NCBI GenBank assembly: GCA_014871545.1
Contig: WGSR01000016.1
Coordinates: forward strand, 1-15,494
DNA length: 15,494 nt
DNA from: Collinsella sp.
GTDB lineage: Bacteria > Actinomycetota > Coriobacteriia > Coriobacteriales > Coriobacteriaceae
Reading direction: 5' to 3'
Position 1 is the first letter of the stretch. Every line of letters starts with the position of its first letter. Below the pieces are notes generated by a model. That model was not told the DNA's origin. It made no database searches and saw nothing but the letters and a program-made list of their open reading frames with translations. The translations under genes were made by a program, and so were the position numbers. Below are positions 6,635-11,950 of the stretch, one piece after another.

Positions 6635-7327
6635 ATGGAACAACACCAGCATTATCAGAGCCTGCAAGATCAGGCATACAACGCATTGCGCTCCAAGATC
6701 ATCTATGCCGAGCTCAAGCCCGGCACGCGCCTTTCGGCGATTGGCCTGGAAAAGGAGACGGGAATCGGGCGCACGCCCATTCGCGAGTCCTTTGTGCGCC
6801 TGCGTGAGCAGGAGCTGGTGGAAACGCGCCCCAAAAGCGGCACCTATGTCTCAAAAATCAGCATGGAGCGCGCCGAGAACGCCTGTTTCTTGCGCGAGAA
6901 ACTCGAGAGAAGCGTACTCATTAAATGTTGTTCGGCTGCTACGCCCGAGCAAAAGCAGCGGCTTGAGCAGATTCTTGCCGAGTCCGAGTCGCTCGACCAT
7001 AGCGAAACACGTCGCTTTTTCGATCTGGACAACCTGTTCCACGAGACGTGTTTTGAGATTGCCGGCCGTCACATGTTGTGGGATTGGATGAAGAGCGTCA
7101 ACACGCATTTTGAGCGATACAACTGGTTGCGTATGGTGTCGCAGGATCTGGATTGGGAGCCGATTCGTCGGCAGCATCGCCGGATTCTCGAGGCCATTAA
7201 GAGGGGCGATACCGATGCGGCGAGCTATCTGGCAGAGACGCATTTGCATCTAATGCCCGAGGAGCAGGGTCCGGTTATCGCCTTACATCCCGACTACTTT
7301 GAGCTGTCCAAAGACTCGGCCATCTAA
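6635..7327 (+). CDS. GntR-family transcriptional regulator, FadR subfamily (second regulator)
   Basis: A 230-residue regulator. The winged helix-turn-helix at about 10-75 shows LKPGTRLSAIGLEKETGIGR, then TPIRESFVRLREQELVETRP and the wing KSGTYVSKI. The C-terminal FCD domain has D132 and H136 (DNLFH), H181 and H203 in the usual metal-binding places. It is clearly different from the GntR protein at 2197-2889 and is not a recent duplicate. The start at 6635 is chosen because GAGGG stands 4 bases before it and the domain begins soon after; a GTG 42 bases upstream has no ribosome site. It is transcribed alone, after the dehydratase terminator and facing the eda gene. Its target is unknown; the dehydratase or eda/kdgK are natural candidates. 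Related hairpin repeats lie on both sides. Confidence 0.88.
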   Translation: MEQHQHYQSLQDQAYNALRSKIIYAELKPGTRLSAIGLEKETGIGRTPIRESFVRLREQELVETRPKSGTYVSKISMERAENACFLREKLERSVLIKCCSAATPEQKQRLEQILAESESLDHSETRRFFDLDNLFHETCFEIAGRHMLWDWMKSVNTHFERYNWLRMVSQDLDWEPIRRQHRRILEAIKRGDTDAASYLAETHLHLMPEEQGPVIALHPDYFELSKDSAI

Positions 7328-7342
7328 CTCGCCCCCTACATT

Positions 7343-7409
7343 AGTTGCGGTGAAATAGGGATTGTTTTGCGGCTCTGATGGCGTAAACAGTCCCTATTTC
7401 ACCGCAACT
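7343..7409 (+). repeat. 25-bp inverted repeat directly after the second GntR gene
   Basis: Arms 7343-7367 and 7385-7409 are complementary over 25 bases, with the first 19 perfect (AGTTGCGGTGAAATAGGGA) and one position that makes a U-G pair in plus-strand RNA. The loop is 17 bases. It begins 15 bases after the regulator stop codon. No U-run follows, so it is more likely a dispersed palindromic repeat that may protect the 3' end or slow transcription. A worn copy stands on the other side of the regulator gene (6498-6564). Confidence 0.85.
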
Positions 7410-7670
7410 GCCGGGGCACTATCGGGGCACGAAAAAGCTACGACGCTACTTGGAGGAAAAGACCGGAAGCAAGGGTCCATTCCTCCAGACGGCGCCGCAG
7501 CTGTTTTGGTGGCTTGGCTTTTGTTGAAGTGGCTCAGCTGGGCGTGGTCGCCAACCGAGTAGGAAAAGCGGCTCGGGGGCGTGTCGCTTCCGTCACGTTC
7601 TATCAGCGTACAAGACGGTTTTGGTTCTTGTTCGTGACGGAAACGGCGCGCTTCCGAGCCGCTTTAAAAG
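7410..7670 (+). repeat. Convergent intergenic stretch with a 33-bp imperfect inverted repeat
   Basis: The 393-base stretch 7328-7720 holds no supportable gene. After the 25-bp repeat it contains TGGAGGAA/TTCCTCCA (7451-7458 and 7480-7487). A long inverted repeat follows, with arms 7565-7597 and 7633-7665 (28 of 33 positions complementary, outermost 12 perfect: AAAGCGGCTCGG/CCGAGCCGCTTT). Four of the five imperfect positions become G-U pairs in plus-strand RNA. The 35-base loop shows nothing recognisable. It ends 5 bases before the eda terminator. It may be a dispersed repeat or an uncharacterised structured RNA. Confidence 0.65.
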
Positions 7671-7702
7671 AAAGGGGGCGAGGTCTAGGGCACGCCCCCT
7701 TT
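7671..7702 (-). terminator. Rho-independent terminator of eda
   Basis: A 10-bp stem, AAAGGGGGCG/CGCCCCCTTT (7671-7680 and 7693-7702, loop of 12), starts 18 bases after the eda stop on the minus strand and is followed there by CTTTTAAAG. The tail is short, but position and stem strength fit a terminator. Confidence 0.8.
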
Positions 7703-7720
7703 CACGATAGAGAGCTAAAC

Positions 7721-8362
7721 CTAGCCGCGGACCTTCTTGACGACGTCCATGGCCTCGCGGGCGATCTGCTCGACCTTGGAGAAGTCGCCGTCGGCGAACA
7801 GGGCGGGCTTGACCATCCAGGTGCCACCGCAGGCGATGATGGCGGAGGAGCTCAGGTACTCCTCGACGTTGGCGGTGCTCACGCCGCCGGTAGGCATAAA
7901 GCGGTGACCGACAAACGGAGCAGCGAGGGCCTTGATGGTGTTCAGGCCGCCGTACTGAGCCGCAGGGAAGAACTTGGTGACCTTGAGACCCAGGTTCTCG
8001 GCCGCGGTGACCTCGGAGGGGGTCACGGTGCCGGGCAGCACGGGCAGGTCGATGTCGATGCAGTGCTTCACGACGTCCTCGTTATAACCCGGGGAGACGA
8101 TGAACTTGGCACCGGCGGCGCGAGCCTGCTCAACCTGCTCGACGGTCAGGACGGTGCCGGCGCCAACGCACATCTCGGGCTCGGCCTCGGCCATAGCGGC
8201 GATGCACTCGGCGGCGCAGGCGGTGCGGAAGGTGACCTCGGCGGACTTCATGCCAGCTGCCATAAGGGCGTGGGCGAGCGGAGCGGCGTCCTCGACCTTG
8301 TCGAGCACGACGACCGGCACGATGCCCAGGGACTCAAGCGTGGTGTAGAACTGATCGAACAT
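7721..8362 (-). CDS. eda: 2-dehydro-3-deoxy-6-phosphogluconate (KDPG) aldolase
   Basis: A 213-residue class I aldolase of the KDPG/KHG family; it cleaves KDPG to pyruvate and glyceraldehyde-3-phosphate in the cytoplasm. Family motifs appear in order: AEVTFRT (41-47, with E42 as general base), VGAGTVL (66-72), SPGYN (90-94), LPGTVTPSE (109-117), KFFPA with Schiff-base lysine K130, FMPTGGV (155-161, phosphate and pyruvate site) and ACGGTWM near the end. Length is normal for the family. The start at 8362 is chosen for GAAAGGA five bases before it rather than the in-frame ATG at 8398. It follows kdgK on the same strand after 259 bases and has its own terminator. A promoter-like pair (TTGAAC, 16 bases, GATAAC on the minus strand near 8430-8465) may give it separate expression. 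Confidence 0.95.
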   Translation of the reverse strand: MFDQFYTTLESLGIVPVVVLDKVEDAAPLAHALMAAGMKSAEVTFRTACAAECIAAMAEAEPEMCVGAGTVLTVEQVEQARAAGAKFIVSPGYNEDVVKHCIDIDLPVLPGTVTPSEVTAAENLGLKVTKFFPAAQYGGLNTIKALAAPFVGHRFMPTGGVSTANVEEYLSSSAIIACGGTWMVKPALFADGDFSKVEQIAREAMDVVKKVRG

Positions 8363-8451
8363 GATGTTCCTTTCGATGTGAGGCGCGCACGGGCGCATGA
8401 TTGCTAAATGTGCTGGTCAGGAGCCGATTTTGGATTGGTTATCGGAGGCAC

Positions 8452-8468
8452 TGCTTGGGGTTCAAGCA
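8452..8468. promoter_or_regulatory. Small inverted repeat in the eda promoter region
   Basis: TGCTTG-GGGTT-CAAGCA is a 6-bp inverted repeat about 90 bases upstream of the eda start, overlapping a possible minus-strand -35 (TTGAAC). It could be an operator. No matching copy was seen elsewhere in the window, so this is a weak call. CAAAACCGG occurs twice nearby (8472-8480 and about 8513-8521). Confidence 0.25.
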
Positions 8469-8561
8469 ATTTCAAAACCGGCTGCACGACCAGTCATGTA
8501 GGAAATGCCAGACAAAACCGGAATGGGACTGGTGGTTTTGCCCGACCGGAGGAATCGGGGA

Positions 8562-8607
8562 GCGGGCTGCAGAGGTATGGGTATGGGTATGGGAAACTGC
8601 AGCCCGC
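8562..8607 (-). repeat. Hairpin with a (TATGGG)3 loop downstream of kdgK; G-quadruplex-capable strand is plus
   Basis: Perfect 11-bp arms, GCGGGCTGCAG/CTGCAGCCCGC (8562-8572 and 8597-8607), enclose GG then three TATGGG units (8574-8593). The loop therefore has four G-runs separated by TAT on the plus strand, and four C-runs on the minus strand, which is the kdgK mRNA sense. It begins 14 bases after the kdgK stop. No U-run follows, so it is a 3' stability, pausing or attenuating hairpin between kdgK and eda rather than a plain terminator. Confidence 0.7.
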
Positions 8608-8621
8608 GGAATGGGGACGGC

Positions 8622-9656
8622 TTAGCGCGCGACTCGGGTGCCACCGTCGGCGGCTGATGCCACAGCGGCGATCTCGTCGGCGGTCACCAAGTTGGAATCG
8701 CCCTTGATGGTGAGTTTGAGGATCGAGGCCGCAATCGCGTAGTTGACGGCGTCCTGCGGGTCAAAGTCGTTGATGAGGGCATGGACCAAACCGGCGTTGA
8801 AAGCGTCGCCGGCGGCAACTCCTTCGAGCACGTGCACGTCGTGAGCAGGGGAGAACCAGTGCTCGCCGCTCTCGGCGTCAAAGAGCATGCCCATCCAGAT
8901 GGAGCGCTCGACGCAGGAGATGTTGCGTACGACCGAGGCGACCTTCTTGCAGCCGTATTCGGCGCAGATCTGACGGGCCATCTCGACGTAGGTGTCGCGC
9001 TCCTCGATGCCATGGGCAAGGGAACCAGAGACGCAGGTCATACCGAGGCCGGCAGGCGCATCCTCGTCGTTGGCGATGCAAATGTCGACGAGCGGCAGGA
9101 GTTCCTTCATGGTGGCCTGCGACTTCTCGGGCGACCACATCTTGCCGCGATAGTTCACGTCGCACACGGTGGTGATGCCCTTGGCGCGGCAGACCGCGAG
9201 CGCCTCCTTGCAGGCGGCGGCCATCTCATCGGAGACGGCGGGGGTCACGCCGGAGAAATAGAAGACATCGATGCCCTTGAGGATCTCGTCCCAGTCAAAG
9301 ACGTCGCGCTTGGCCATGTTGATGGCAGAGTACTTGCGGTCGTAGACGCAACCGTTGCCGCGCTGCGAGGCACCGACCTCAAACACATAGGAGCCAAGGC
9401 AGTCGCCCTGACGCACGACGCGCGTGGTGTCGACGTCGTAGGCCTTCAGCGAACGCAGGGCGCACTCGCCCAGACGGTTGGCCGGGACAACGGAGACGTA
9501 AGCGGCCTTGTCGCCCTGGTAGGCGAGGGAAAGAGCGGTGTTGGCCTCGGCGCCGCCGTAGCGGACGTCAAACTCGGTTGCCTGCTCAATGCGCAGATGA
9601 TCTTTGGGCGAGAGCCTCATCATGATCTCGCCGAAGGTAAGAACCGTTTTACCCAT
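8622..9656 (-). CDS. kdgK: 2-dehydro-3-deoxygluconate (KDG) kinase, PfkB family
   Basis: A 344-residue ribokinase/PfkB-family sugar kinase that would phosphorylate KDG at C6 with ATP to give KDPG. Seen: the N-terminal strand TVLTFGEIMMRLSP (4-17), the sugar-binding GG of YGGAEANTA (33-41), CDVNYRGKMW (165-174), and the anion-hole/catalytic motif AAGDAFNAG (281-289, catalytic base D284). The ending LKLTIKGDSNLVTADEI (313-329) closely resembles KDG kinases, which usually read TIxGDFN there. The residues before the catalytic motif (LEGVA) depart from the common DTTGAGD form. Start ATG 9656 has AAAGGAG 10 bases upstream; the upstream in-frame ATG at 9719 lies inside a leader hairpin and is rejected. 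Divergent LacI gene and tandem operators suggest LacI control. Eda downstream supports the assignment. Confidence 0.92.
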   Translation of the reverse strand: MGKTVLTFGEIMMRLSPKDHLRIEQATEFDVRYGGAEANTALSLAYQGDKAAYVSVVPANRLGECALRSLKAYDVDTTRVVRQGDCLGSYVFEVGASQRGNGCVYDRKYSAINMAKRDVFDWDEILKGIDVFYFSGVTPAVSDEMAAACKEALAVCRAKGITTVCDVNYRGKMWSPEKSQATMKELLPLVDICIANDEDAPAGLGMTCVSGSLAHGIEERDTYVEMARQICAEYGCKKVASVVRNISCVERSIWMGMLFDAESGEHWFSPAHDVHVLEGVAAGDAFNAGLVHALINDFDPQDAVNYAIAASILKLTIKGDSNLVTADEIAAVASAADGGTRVAR

Positions 9657-9698
9657 GGTCGCGCAGCTCCTTTTACTCGTGCGTACACCTTTGATATG

Positions 9699-9756
9699 GC
9701 GTTGGCACGCAGGTGCCAAGACGGTAGGGTGCGTCTTTGCACCTCCGTGCCAACGC
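9699..9756 (-). promoter_or_regulatory. Long stem-loop in the kdgK leader
   Basis: An almost continuous stem is built from three perfect blocks: GCGTTGGCACG/CGTGCCAACGC (9699-9709 and 9746-9756), AGGTGC/GCACCT (9711-9716 and 9739-9744) and AAGACG/CGTCTT (9718-9723 and 9732-9737). They are separated by single mismatches, with loop GTAGGGTG. It lies between the putative operators and the kdgK ribosome site. There is no U-run after it, so it is not a classic attenuator. It may stabilise the message, or be a dispersed repeat. Confidence 0.7.
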
Positions 9757-9760
9757 TTGC

Positions 9761-9800
9761 CGAAATCGGTTTACGAAATCGGTTTACGAAATCGGTTTCG
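9761..9800. promoter_or_regulatory. Three tandem LacI-type operators between kdgK and lacI
   Basis: CGAAATCGGTTTA is repeated at 9761-9773 and 9774-9786, and a third copy ends in C at 9787-9799. Each contains AAATCGGTTT, which fits the LacI/GalR core AANCGNTT centred on CG. They sit just downstream of a possible kdgK -10 box, where a repressor would block transcription. The 13-base period is slightly more than one helical turn. Confidence 0.75.
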
Positions 9801-9811
9801 TTTCGAGTTGT

Positions 9812-9838
9812 AGTATACTCACCTACAGCGTTTTGCAA
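9812..9838 (-). promoter_or_regulatory. Candidate kdgK promoter
   Basis: On the minus strand TTGCAA (9833-9838) is followed after 15 bases by TATACT (9812-9817 on the plus strand). AGTATACT is itself palindromic, so a -10 for the divergent lacI gene is also possible (TATACT 9814-9819), but it has no good -35. Spacing is short, so the call is tentative. Confidence 0.4.
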
Positions 9839-9901
9839 CCGAGATTTTTAAAAAATGCCTAAAATGGCTCAGACTGCCGACATTGGGAAACGGGGTGCGT
9901 T

Positions 9902-10924
9902 ATGGCGCAGATGAGAATCAAGGACATTGCCGCCGAGGCGGGCGTGAGCCCGGCCACGGTCTCGCGCTATCTCAACAACCGCCCCGGGCAAATGACCGAG
10001 GAAACCCGTGCTCGCATCGCGGCGGTTATCGAGCGCACCGGCTATCGCCCGCGTGCCGCCGCGCGCAATCTGCGCAGCTCGCGCACCAACCTCATCGGCG
10101 TGATCTTGGCCGACATCGCCAACCCGTTCTCCAGCGCCATGCTCGAAGGACTTTCCGCCAGCGCCGCCGCGCGCGGCTGCTCGCTCATGACGGCCATTAG
10201 CGGAAACGACCCCGCCAAGGAGGCCGAGTCGCTCACCAGACTTATCGATGCCGGCGTGGACGGCCTGGTCGTCAACACCTGCGGAGGCAATGACGAGGCG
10301 ATCGCCGCGGCAGCGGGACGTCTGCCTGTTGTGCTGCTCGACCGCGATGTTGCCGACGGTGGCATCGATCTGGTGACCTCCAACAACCGCGAGTTGGTTG
10401 CCGGGCTGGTCGACGCCTTGACTGCTGCGGGCAGCGAGCGCCTGTGTCTGCTCACCGAGGCAAGCGATGGCAGCCCCGTGCGTCGCGAGCGCGCCGAGGC
10501 CTTTGCCGACGAGCTTTCTCGACGCGGCCTTGCGGGCGAGGTCGTCACCCTGGCCGACGGCGGTGCCACGGGCGTTGGCCGCTTGGACGAGACCATCCGC
10601 GACTACGCGGGCAAAAGGCTCGGCCTTATCGCCGTCAACGGCCTGGTTTTCCTGCGTCTGACCGAGGCGCTGGCGCAGCTTGGCCCCTCGCTGCCGGCGG
10701 GGCTCAAGATCGCGACGTTTGACGACTACCCCTGGAACCATGTGCTCTTTGGCGGCGTGACCACGGCAGCGCAAGACACCATCACCATTGCCGAGCGCGT
10801 AGTCGAGCGCCTGTCCGAGCGCATTGACGTCGTCACCACCACGGTGGGCGATGCCGCAAAACTCGCCCCCAAGCGCATCGAGATACCCGGCCACATCGAA
10901 CACCGCGCATCAACCTCGCGCTAG
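9902..10924 (+). CDS. LacI-family transcriptional regulator, probable KDG/sugar-acid repressor
   Basis: A 340-residue regulator with the LacI layout. The N-terminal helix-turn-helix and hinge are clear: RIKDIAAEAGVSPATVSRYL (5-24) and TGYRPRAAARNLRSSRTN (about 46-64). A periplasmic-binding-protein-like sensor domain follows (starts LIGVILADIANPF, then GLVVNTCG, VVLLDRD, IATFDDYPWNHVLFGGVTT). Length is typical. It is divergent from kdgK, and three AANCGNTT-type operators lie between them, so it most likely represses kdgK and perhaps itself. In Firmicutes, LacI-type KdgR proteins respond to KDG or related acids; the same role is inferred here from position only. The ribosome site is weak (GGGG about 8 bases before ATG), which may mean low expression. 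The palindrome at 2143-2154 could be a further target. Confidence 0.92.
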   Translation: MAQMRIKDIAAEAGVSPATVSRYLNNRPGQMTEETRARIAAVIERTGYRPRAAARNLRSSRTNLIGVILADIANPFSSAMLEGLSASAAARGCSLMTAISGNDPAKEAESLTRLIDAGVDGLVVNTCGGNDEAIAAAAGRLPVVLLDRDVADGGIDLVTSNNRELVAGLVDALTAAGSERLCLLTEASDGSPVRRERAEAFADELSRRGLAGEVVTLADGGATGVGRLDETIRDYAGKRLGLIAVNGLVFLRLTEALAQLGPSLPAGLKIATFDDYPWNHVLFGGVTTAAQDTITIAERVVERLSERIDVVTTTVGDAAKLAPKRIEIPGHIEHRASTSR

Positions 10925-10928
10925 TCTG

Positions 10929-10961
10929 TGTGATAATATATAGACAATGTCATACAGGAGG
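10929..10961 (+). promoter_or_regulatory. Promoter, candidate operator and ribosome site of the toxin-antitoxin pair
   Basis: In the 42 bases between the LacI stop and the antitoxin start there is an extended -10 (TGTGATAAT, 10929-10937), an overlapping TATATA, a short palindrome GACAATGTC (10943-10951) that could be bound by a ribbon-helix-helix dimer, and a strong AGGAGG (10956-10961) five bases before the ATG. No -35 box is visible, as expected for an extended -10. Confidence 0.5.
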
Positions 10962-10966
10962 TATCC

Positions 10967-11461
10967 ATGGCTGCGTCTGTGCTGAGTGTGCGAGTGGACT
11001 CGTCAATTAAAGACTCATTTGCCGAACTGTGCGAAGAGCTTGGCATGACTTCGTCTGTTGCGGTCAATATGTTTATGAGGCAGATGCTGCGCGAGCGCTC
11101 TCTGCCGTTTGTTCCTTCACTTGGTAAAAGCTCTGAGAGCGAAAGCGCCGCGACGGGCATTTTGGATACTGCCCAGATTGAGTCCGCCGTCCGCGAGGCA
11201 GCCAGCTCGATTCCCGCCATCAAAACCGTGATTCTTTTTGGTTCGTATGCCCGTGGCGAGGCGCATGCCGATAGTGATATTGACTTGCGTCTCGAAGTCG
11301 ATCGCGAGCAGGGCTTTGGTCTTTTCGCGTTGTCCGCGTTTGGCGAGGCGGTGCGCAAAGAAACCGGGAGGCAGGTTGATCTCGTCTCTAGTGATCATCT
11401 TGATGACGATCTTGCCGCGGTAATTGAGCGCGAAGGAGTGATCCTTTATGATCGCGCGTAA
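10967..11461 (+). CDS. mntA: Chimeric antitoxin: RelB/DinJ-like ribbon-helix-helix domain fused to MNT nucleotidyltransferase (MntA-like)
   Basis: A 164-residue two-domain protein. Residues about 5-50 (VLSVRVDSSIKDSFAELCEE, then LGMTSSVAVNMFMRQMLRER and SLPF) match the ribbon-helix-helix DNA-binding part of RelB/DinJ antitoxins. After a Ser/Glu-rich linker (about 52-65), residues 70-164 form a minimal nucleotidyltransferase: FGSYARGEAHADSDIDLRLE with G92, S93, D104 and D106, and a third acid D138 (QVDLV). MntA proteins of this type neutralise HepT toxins by adding AMP to the tyrosine of the HEPN motif. The hepT gene overlaps its end by 14 bases, so the pair is translationally coupled. The RHH domain likely gives autorepression and dimerisation, which ordinary MntA lacks. 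No RelE/YafQ toxin, the usual RelB/DinJ partner, is nearby. Catalytic residues look intact. Confidence 0.88.
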   Translation: MAASVLSVRVDSSIKDSFAELCEELGMTSSVAVNMFMRQMLRERSLPFVPSLGKSSESESAATGILDTAQIESAVREAASSIPAIKTVILFGSYARGEAHADSDIDLRLEVDREQGFGLFALSAFGEAVRKETGRQVDLVSSDHLDDDLAAVIEREGVILYDRA

Positions 11462-11819
11462 GTCAGACGGTCTCCGCGCTCAAGAGGTTTTGGAAGCCAT
11501 CTCTGAAACGAACGAGCGCATCAAGGCTTTTGATATCACCGAGGACCAGTTTCTGCATGCGAATGACGTGCGGACGAGGGCGTTGGCGGACTCCCTTTTG
11601 ATGTGTGCGCTTAGGGTGACGGAAGAAGCGGGCAAGTTGTCGGAACGCTCGCAGCGGCTTCATCCCGAAATTGAGTGGCGTGGAATTATCGGCATGAGAA
11701 ATTATCTTGCGCATGATTACGGCAATGTCGACCGCTCGGTTGTTTGGGATGCAGTGACGATGGAGTTCCCTGCGCTGGAACGAGCCTGTAGGCAAATTGT
11801 CTCCGAATCCGAGCGATAG
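11448..11819 (+). CDS. hepT: HEPN-domain ribonuclease toxin, HepT-like
   Basis: A 123-residue all-helical protein with the HEPN catalytic motif R-x4-H-x-Y seen as RNYLAHDY (R84, H89, Y91) in the HepT setting GMRNYLAHDYG. A helical stretch LLMCALRVTEEAGKL precedes it, as in HepT proteins. HepT toxins are dimeric RNases that cut RNA (tRNA or mRNA) and are silenced when the partner MNT protein AMPylates the motif tyrosine. AAGGAG lies about 9 bases before ATG 11448, inside the antitoxin gene, and the 14-base overlap suggests linked synthesis. The motif is complete, so the toxin is probably active. Codon use here and in its partner looks less G/C-ending than in adjacent genes, consistent with acquisition, but this was judged by eye. 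Confidence 0.9.
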   Translation: MIARKSDGLRAQEVLEAISETNERIKAFDITEDQFLHANDVRTRALADSLLMCALRVTEEAGKLSERSQRLHPEIEWRGIIGMRNYLAHDYGNVDRSVVWDAVTMEFPALERACRQIVSESER

Positions 11820-11950
11820 TTGCTGGTCATACCCGCCTACGCGAACGTTTTTTGAGCGCTTGATACGCTTTAACCCTGCGGAAACATTTTTCTGCGATAG
11901 TATCTGCGATATAGACCAGTCGAAACCCGCCCGAAAGAAAGGGGAGCGAC
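11820..11950 (+). promoter_or_regulatory. Upstream region of the glutamine synthetase gene
   Basis: This 131-base gap is AT-richer than the genes. It contains TTGATA (about 11859), a direct repeat TGCGATAGTATC / TGCGATATAGAC (about 11893-11916) that supplies -10-like TAGTAT and TATAGA, and GGGGAG just before the ATG. The direct repeat could also be a binding site for the OmpR-type regulator encoded downstream, since that class binds tandem repeats of about this spacing. No terminator for hepT is clear. Confidence 0.35.

Noticed and set aside
7514..8407. A 297-residue plus-strand open frame opposite eda
   Set aside because: Composition is shadow-like, it lacks a ribosome site, and eda on the other strand has all family motifs.
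9761..9800. Tandem 13-bp repeats considered as a CRISPR array
   Set aside because: Units are adjacent with no spacers and are far too short; LacI operators explain them better.
8781..9851. A 356-residue plus-strand open frame opposite kdgK
   Set aside because: Shadow of kdgK; it also crosses the leader hairpin and the tandem operators.
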